A program made the position numbers and the translations under genes. 11,361 nt of DNA from Flavobacteriales bacterium (GTDB taxonomy: Bacteria; Bacteroidota; Bacteroidia; Flavobacteriales; Flavobacteriaceae), in assembly GCA_015494775.1 (NCBI GenBank), contig WGAP01000077.1:1-11361 (forward strand). The letters are read 5' to 3'. Under the pieces are notes generated by a model. It was not told where the DNA came from. It saw only the letters and a list, made by a program, of their open reading frames with translations, and searched no databases. Below, one piece after another: positions 6,744 through 11,361 of this stretch (position 1 is its first letter; every line of letters begins with the position of its first letter).

Positions 6744-6798
6744 TGGATTTTATCTTTGAAAAATTTAAAGGCCGAACCTTTGATACGGATAATTATAT

Positions 6799-7275
6799 TT
6801 ATTTTCGCTTACTTCCTAATTCCAACAATTCGAAAATACTTTTCCGGCTTAATTTTTCCCCGTCAAAGTAAAAATAATTCCAAGGTTTTGAAGCCGTATC
6901 GGCATCAAAGCGAACGGTTTTATTCGGTGTGCGGATTTCTACCCGTCTTTTTTCGGTAGAAATAAAATTTATGTTCAAACTATCCGATAATGCTCCCAAT
7001 TGCGCTTGATAATATGCCCAATCCCCGGCTATGGTATAGAAATCATCTTCGCCCATTTCTTTTTTTAATTTTTCAATAGCCAACGAATCGGGAGCAATTT
7101 CAATGATGGATTTTCGGTCGATGTTGAAAGTAAAAAATTTTATGCTGTCGTTTTCCCCGATTTTATTTACCGAGCCGTTATTTTTTGACTCCGAATTTAG
7201 CCCCGGACTTACCCGGACATGGTGCATGGAGCAAGAAAAGAATATTAACATGGAAAAGAAAACAAATAATTTCAT
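6799..7275 (-). CDS. Predicted small lipoprotein, function unknown
   Basis: I do not recognise this 158-residue protein. Its N-terminus (MKLFVFFSMLIFFSCS) is a short lipoprotein-type signal with Cys15 as probable acylation site; the -3 residue is Phe, so the lipobox is non-canonical but common-looking for Bacteroidota. After a polar Ser/Asn-rich linker (about 22-44) the mature domain is mixed, with D78-F-Y-T-I-A-G-D-W-A-Y-Y-Q90 and W132-N-Y-F-Y-F-D-G139 as the most distinctive aromatic blocks, the latter resembling an end strand of a small secreted domain. No catalytic motif is visible. The gene is only about 35-38% GC by sampling, against roughly 50-58% next door, which may mean recent acquisition. 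It follows comEC by 32 bp and precedes fetA by 82 bp on the same strand, but nothing links its role to either. Confidence 0.72.
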   Translation of the reverse strand: MKLFVFFSMLIFFSCSMHHVRVSPGLNSESKNNGSVNKIGENDSIKFFTFNIDRKSIIEIAPDSLAIEKLKKEMGEDDFYTIAGDWAYYQAQLGALSDSLNINFISTEKRRVEIRTPNKTVRFDADTASKPWNYFYFDGEKLSRKSIFELLELGSKRK

Positions 7276-7307
7276 CGTCCTACTAATTTAAATGTTTCGC
7301 TTTTTGT

Positions 7308-9335
7308 TTACCTATTATCTTCAATCATCCTCACAAAGCCCCGCTTCCTTATATCCGTGTATTCCAAACCCTTTGCCAGGGCCGTTTGCTGCCAACGCCT
7401 GCGTAAATAATTGTAATTCCACGGCATTACAATCAAACGCTTGGCCCCCGTGCGGTTAAGCACCATATCCAAATTCATTTTGGGCGAACGGTCGAGTATC
7501 AATACATCGGTGCCGGGCAAATCCCCGATGGGAATCACCGTGTCCAAGAGCAAAAACCGTCGTCCGCCCAGCCGGAAAATCTTCGGAAAACCCGCCGTGT
7601 CCATCGTCCGCACGCCTGTTTCACGCACAAATCCTGCGGCAATGCCCCGGTAAACGGCCGTGTCCGAATAAATGTGCAAATTTTGTCCGTTCCGGCCCAA
7701 AAGCAAAGGTTTCCCTTTATGTTCGGTCAAAACCCATTCGTTAAGCTGCCGTCTGCGCCCGTAGTCCCACATCCACAGCATTTGAAAAGCCAAAATACCG
7801 ACCAGCAACCAGTAAATCCGGCGGCGCAAAGGACGCTGCCACCATAAATACAAGCCCAGTGTAAACATAAACATCCCCGCAGCCAACAAGGGCGAAAAAT
7901 AAATATCCTTCATCACGCCGATTTTAAGGGCGGCAATCCGGTGAATGAGCACATTCATCCACCCCAACACCATGTCCAAACCTTGCATAAACCATCCGGC
8001 CGGCACCCGAAGGAGCAAAAGGGCGATACTCAAAAATCCCAAGCCCAACACCACGGTCAGCAAGGGAATAACCACAAAATTCGACACCACAAAACCCAAT
8101 GAAAAGCGATGAAAATACATCAATACCAAAGGCACCACCCCAAACTGCGCCGCCAGGGAAACATATAGCAAATCCACAAAATACCGCACAAAACTATGAT
8201 GCGGATAATAAATTTTCTTGAACAGCGGAAAAAACAAAATAATTGCCGCCACCGCCCCGAAACTCAACTGAAACCCGATTTCTCCCGACATCGCCGGATT
8301 GATAAGCAATATCACAAAGGCTGCCAATACCAAAATATGCAAACCCGAAACTTCCCGTTCCGTCTCCCAGGCCAATTGAAAAAATCCGAACATAATCACC
8401 GCCCGCAACACCGAAGGCGAAAAACCCGTCAACCAGGCATAAAACCAAAGAATACCCAAAATACCGCCGTGATACAGCCATTTGTAACGTATGCGAAAAG
8501 GCGCAAACAAAAACCGCAGGAAAAACAACAAAATCCCGATATGCATGCCCGATATGGCCAAAACGTGCACCACCCCCGCATCGATAAAGGCCTCACGCGT
8601 GTGGGTATCCAAATCCTGCCTTTCGCCCAACAACAAAGCCGAAGCCACCGCAAAATTTTCGGGCGACAAATAACGGGCCATCTCCGCACGTATGCGCGCA
8701 CGCAAGCGCGCCTGCATATAACGCCAAGGGTTGTGGTAATTTAATATTTGCAAACCCCCACCCGTAGCAAACAAACGCCTGTAAATATGGTGTCGGCGCA
8801 AATACTTGCCGTAATCGAACCCGTGCGGATAACGCAAAGCGGGCAAGGGCTTGATGTCCCCTGCCCCGAACACACCGCCATAGGTTTGTCCGGGCAATAA
8901 AGTATCCGCCCCGGCCGGAATATAAAGCAACGCCCCGAAATCCGACATCAAACTGTCCGTCCGAAATACCCGCACAAAATACCGCCGGAATTTTGACGAA
9001 GGTTTCAAACTTTCCGTTACTTCAAAAGTCAAATAATGCGGCCGGCCGTCTAATCCGGCCGGAATAAGCGGCCGGTGCATCCGCGCCCGCGCATAATAAC
9101 TCCCCGCACCGAAAGCCACCGCTACGGCCACCGCCATAAACACATATCGCAAACCGTCCCAACGCGCCGCAAGCCAGTGCAACATATACATCAAAACCAA
9201 TCCCCCGCCCCAAATCCAAATCCACTTCCGCAACCCCAGCGGCAACGCCGCCCACACGCCGGCTATCCACCCCAGTAATACAAAAAACAAAGGCGGTAAA
9301 TGCTTGCCGAAACCCGGTGCATTCGTGCGGTTCAC
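7308..9335 (-). CDS. comEC: ComEC/Rec2 family DNA-uptake membrane channel
   Basis: This 675-residue polytopic protein is ComEC, which carries single-stranded DNA across the inner membrane in natural transformation. Three N-terminal helices (about 15-33, 37-53, 62-80) lead into a DUF4131-like soluble domain (about 90-195) with the conserved YPHGFDYGKYLRRHHIY (169-185). The Competence domain (about 225-500) carries L259-A-I-S-G-M-H-I-G267, GFSPSVLRAVIM (304-315), the NPAMSGEIGFQLSF block (346-359) and QFGVVPLVLMYFHRFS (397-412). The metallo-beta-lactamase-like domain found C-terminally in Firmicutes ComEC is absent; instead there is a short soluble tail (530-675) with DVLILDRSPKMNLDMVL (610-626), the usual Bacteroidota form. 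The start is GTG (9333-9335), giving the full first helix; no upstream in-frame ATG fits. It begins 18 bp after the acyl-CoA synthetase stop, so the two are probably co-transcribed. Confidence 0.92.
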   Translation of the reverse strand: MNRTNAPGFGKHLPPLFFVLLGWIAGVWAALPLGLRKWIWIWGGGLVLMYMLHWLAARWDGLRYVFMAVAVAVAFGAGSYYARARMHRPLIPAGLDGRPHYLTFEVTESLKPSSKFRRYFVRVFRTDSLMSDFGALLYIPAGADTLLPGQTYGGVFGAGDIKPLPALRYPHGFDYGKYLRRHHIYRRLFATGGGLQILNYHNPWRYMQARLRARIRAEMARYLSPENFAVASALLLGERQDLDTHTREAFIDAGVVHVLAISGMHIGILLFFLRFLFAPFRIRYKWLYHGGILGILWFYAWLTGFSPSVLRAVIMFGFFQLAWETEREVSGLHILVLAAFVILLINPAMSGEIGFQLSFGAVAAIILFFPLFKKIYYPHHSFVRYFVDLLYVSLAAQFGVVPLVLMYFHRFSLGFVVSNFVVIPLLTVVLGLGFLSIALLLLRVPAGWFMQGLDMVLGWMNVLIHRIAALKIGVMKDIYFSPLLAAGMFMFTLGLYLWWQRPLRRRIYWLLVGILAFQMLWMWDYGRRRQLNEWVLTEHKGKPLLLGRNGQNLHIYSDTAVYRGIAAGFVRETGVRTMDTAGFPKIFRLGGRRFLLLDTVIPIGDLPGTDVLILDRSPKMNLDMVLNRTGAKRLIVMPWNYNYLRRRWQQTALAKGLEYTDIRKRGFVRMIEDNR

Positions 9336-9353
9336 ACTATGATATTTTTCCGG

Positions 9354-11165
9354 TTATTCTCCGTATTGTTCGCGATACGCTTTGCGCAGCACCCGCCGCA
9401 TAATCTTACCCGAGGCCGTCCGTGGCAACCGCTCGCGCAATACCAACCGGTGGATTTTAAACAACGGATTGAGTTTTTCCCGGATGGCCTGTTGCAATTC
9501 CCGCTTCAAATCCTCCACCGCTTCGGGCCGGTAAACCACCGCAAACACCACCAATCGCGCCGGGCCGCCTTCGGGCGGCGACACGGCCACCGCCGCCGAT
9601 TCCTTCACGTTAGCATGTCGGTTAATTACCTCTTCCAACTGCCCGGCACCCACCTTAATGCCACCCAGGTTCATGCTGTCGTCCGTGCGACCCATTACAC
9701 GGAAATAACCGTTTTCCATTCGCACCAGGTAATCGCCGTGCCGGCGCAAGGTTTTGCCTTCATACTTTGGCAACCCCGCATAATAGGTTTGATGATGGTC
9801 TTTGTTGAGCAAGGCCACCGAAAGGCCCATCGTCGGCGGTATCAAAAACACTTCGCCCGCATCCGCAGGGCGGAATTGTTCGTCCAAAATCACAAATTCA
9901 CTTCCCAAAGCCGGTGTCGAAAAGGTCGAAGGAAAATTGTCCTGCACCACGGTGGATGTTACATATCCGCCGCCGATTTCCGTTCCGCCACAATATTCAA
10001 TCACGGGCCGCCCGCCGGCCACCTGCATCAGCCAAGCCATATCCCGCGGATGCGATGTTTCGCCCGTGGAACTGAAAACCTTCACCGCCGACCAATCCCA
10101 TTTCCACTCCGGCAGGTTTTTCCAAGCACGCACCAAGGCCGGCACCACGCCCAACATATTCACCCTCGCATCTTGCACGAAGCGAACAAAGTCCTCACCC
10201 GTAGGAATGCCGTCAAACAAGGCAATGGTGCCACGATTGATCAAGGTGGCAAAAATCAACCATGGGCCCATCATCCATCCCAAATTGGTGGGCCAAGCCA
10301 CCGTATCCCCCGGATGAATGTCGTGGTGAAAAAAGCCGTCCGCCGCCGATTTAACCGCCGTCGTATGGTTCCAAGGAATGGCCTTGGGTTCCGATGTGGT
10401 GCCCGACGAAAACAGCACCGTAATGGTGTCCATCGGGTTCGCTTCCGTATTTTCCTGACGTTCACCGGCCGCTTCCAAAAAATCATCCCAAAACATATCG
10501 CCCTCGCGCAATTCCACATCATCCGTGCGCACCACCACACAGCGCGGTGCCCGGGCTTGCACCAGTTTTTCATAAAGTGGAATTCGCTTCCCACCGCGAT
10601 ACAAATAATCCCGCGTAAACACCACGCGTGGCTCCGCTATGGCAAACCGCCTGCCGATTTCTTCGGGCGAAAAACTGTCGGCCACCGTAACCGTCGGAAA
10701 CCCGCCCCGCAAGGCCGCAATATACACGGCCACCGCCAAAGGCGTCATCGGCATATCAATACCCACATAATCCCCGGGCTTCAATCCGGCCCGTCGCAAT
10801 GAATACAAAATATCTCCGGTCAGCACTTCCAAATCGCAGTAACCGATTTCCCGTAGCGTCCCGTCCCGTTCGCTGGCATACCGGATGGCCGCCTGTCCGG
10901 CCGGCGCACCGAACAAACTATCGGCAATGTTCATCCGCGCTCCCGCATACCAACGCGGCCGTTCCACCCCTTCACCTAAGTCCAAAACCCGCTCGTAGGA
11001 CTTGCGAAACAAAATCCCTAATGCTTTTGTTGCGGTTTCCCAAAACTTTTCACGCTCGGTTATCGACCACCGGTAAAAATCCGCATAACGTTCAAAACCG
11101 AGCTCACGCATAATACGGTAAATATTGCTTTGCCGAATGATTTCGGGCGTAGGCGACCATTTCAT
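9354..11165 (-). CDS. AMP-forming acyl-CoA synthetase (acetyl/acetoacetyl-CoA synthetase-like)
   Basis: This ANL-superfamily ligase should activate a short carboxylic acid to an acyl-AMP and then to acyl-CoA. From the ATG at 11163-11165 it has 603 residues. W3-S-P-T-P-E...S13-N-I-Y-R-I-M is the N-terminal block typical of acetyl- and acetoacetyl-CoA synthetases. The core motifs are intact: P-loop L251-F-S-S-G-T-T-S-E-P-K261, Y391-C-G-G-T-E396, RHGDYLVR (475-482, with His where Thr is common), the hinge GRTDDSMNLGGIKV (492-505), and PRTASGKIMRR (581-591) with the adenylating Lys587. The DDSMNLGGIK hinge is nearer to plant AAE17/18-type enzymes than to classical Acs, so the substrate is uncertain. 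The frame stays open upstream through a GC-rich element to a TTG at 11342 and an in-frame stop at 11358-11360, but that extension is low-complexity and was not used. comEC follows after 18 bp. Confidence 0.9.
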   Translation of the reverse strand: MKWSPTPEIIRQSNIYRIMRELGFERYADFYRWSITEREKFWETATKALGILFRKSYERVLDLGEGVERPRWYAGARMNIADSLFGAPAGQAAIRYASERDGTLREIGYCDLEVLTGDILYSLRRAGLKPGDYVGIDMPMTPLAVAVYIAALRGGFPTVTVADSFSPEEIGRRFAIAEPRVVFTRDYLYRGGKRIPLYEKLVQARAPRCVVVRTDDVELREGDMFWDDFLEAAGERQENTEANPMDTITVLFSSGTTSEPKAIPWNHTTAVKSAADGFFHHDIHPGDTVAWPTNLGWMMGPWLIFATLINRGTIALFDGIPTGEDFVRFVQDARVNMLGVVPALVRAWKNLPEWKWDWSAVKVFSSTGETSHPRDMAWLMQVAGGRPVIEYCGGTEIGGGYVTSTVVQDNFPSTFSTPALGSEFVILDEQFRPADAGEVFLIPPTMGLSVALLNKDHHQTYYAGLPKYEGKTLRRHGDYLVRMENGYFRVMGRTDDSMNLGGIKVGAGQLEEVINRHANVKESAAVAVSPPEGGPARLVVFAVVYRPEAVEDLKRELQQAIREKLNPLFKIHRLVLRERLPRTASGKIMRRVLRKAYREQYGE

Positions 11166-11218
11166 AGCTTGCGGAATTTGGTCTATCAATTTAGCAAATT
11201 TTTCCCGATTTTTTATTT

Positions 11219-11342
11219 GGGCGCCCCGGCGCTCGGGTTCGGGGCCCCGCCGGCGGACTGACGCCCGCAGCGGATGGCCGGACGTTGGAGTGAATTTTAT
11301 CCGAGTCCGTCCCGCGGCTTCTCCGCGGGCCGGGACTTCCAA
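11219..11342 (+). repeat. GC-rich intergenic element, possible diverged relative of the repeat
   Basis: This abrupt GC-rich block sits upstream of the acyl-CoA synthetase in otherwise AT-rich flanks. Like the two clear repeat copies it begins TTGGGCGCC-like (GGGCGCC at 11219-11225) on the plus strand, has a GGACTGACGC word (11256-11265) where the others have GGGCTGTCCGC, contains a perfect 7-bp hairpin (11311-11317 and 11323-11329, loop CTTCT), and ends with ACTTCCAATT where the others have GCTTCCATCC. Overall sequence identity is low and no closing GGCGC is present, so kinship is a suggestion. It lies where the promoter or leader of the synthetase gene would be. Confidence 0.45.
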
Positions 11343-11361
11343 TTGATTTTCAAATGTTTAC

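Noticed and set aside
6751..6758. Plus-strand TATCTTTG matching the -7 box
   Set aside because: No plus-strand gene lies downstream for several kilobases, so it is likely a chance match in AT-rich DNA.
9300..10802. 500-codon open frame on the plus strand
   Set aside because: It is antisense to the acyl-CoA synthetase and the start of comEC, whose motifs are complete. Its His/Arg/Gln-rich translation has no domain.
11166..11342. N-terminal extension of the acyl-CoA synthetase to TTG at 11342
   Set aside because: The extension is mainly translated GC-rich element, and the family N-terminal WSPTPE block begins right after the ATG at 11165, so the shorter form is preferred.

Overview
The window looks like chromosomal DNA of a member of the Bacteroidota. 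The evidence is a SusC-type TonB-dependent receptor with an N-terminal carboxypeptidase-regulatory-like domain, a DUF4249 lipoprotein directly upstream of it, a ComEC protein that lacks the metallo-beta-lactamase domain, short lipoprotein signals ending in SC or AC, and sequences resembling the Bacteroidota -7 box (TAnnTTTG). Most genes look roughly 50-58% GC by eye. Genus cannot be read from the sequence.

Layout. (1) 1-953, minus strand: the start of an Mrp/Mnh multisubunit Na+/H+ antiporter operon in the order mrpE-mrpF-mrpG, with mrpG cut by the left edge and further subunits expected beyond it. (2) 954-1474: a divergent intergenic region filled largely by a GC-rich structured repeat (copy 1, about 1100-1351). 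(3) 1475-4741, plus strand: a two-gene unit, DUF4249 lipoprotein then TonB-dependent receptor, probably an outer-membrane uptake pair of unknown substrate. (4) 4742-5277: a non-coding gap that opens with a second copy of the same repeat (4744-4945) in the same orientation, so the uptake pair is bracketed by direct repeats; smaller inverted repeats follow. (5) 5278-6716, minus strand: fetB and fetA homologues (FetAB/UPF0014-type ABC transporter, linked to metal export in E. coli), translationally coupled. (6) 6799-7275, minus: a small AT-rich predicted lipoprotein of unknown function. (7) 7308-9335, minus: ComEC/Rec2 DNA-uptake channel. (8) 9354-11165, minus: an AMP-forming acyl-CoA synthetase. 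Genes 5-8 run in the same direction with gaps of 18, 32 and 82 bp and a 4-bp overlap, so they may be partly co-transcribed. (9) 11219-11342: a third GC-rich element upstream of the synthetase, possibly a distant relative of the repeat.

The genes themselves are mostly recognisable housekeeping or accessory functions: ion homeostasis, nutrient uptake, metal export, DNA uptake and acyl activation. The least explained content is the repeat family. Two 165-bp cores are about 96% identical, carry a 13-bp perfect GC hairpin, have a potential end-to-end closing stem (GCGCC...GGCGC), and flank the uptake operon. No CRISPR array, transposase, tRNA or rRNA was seen.
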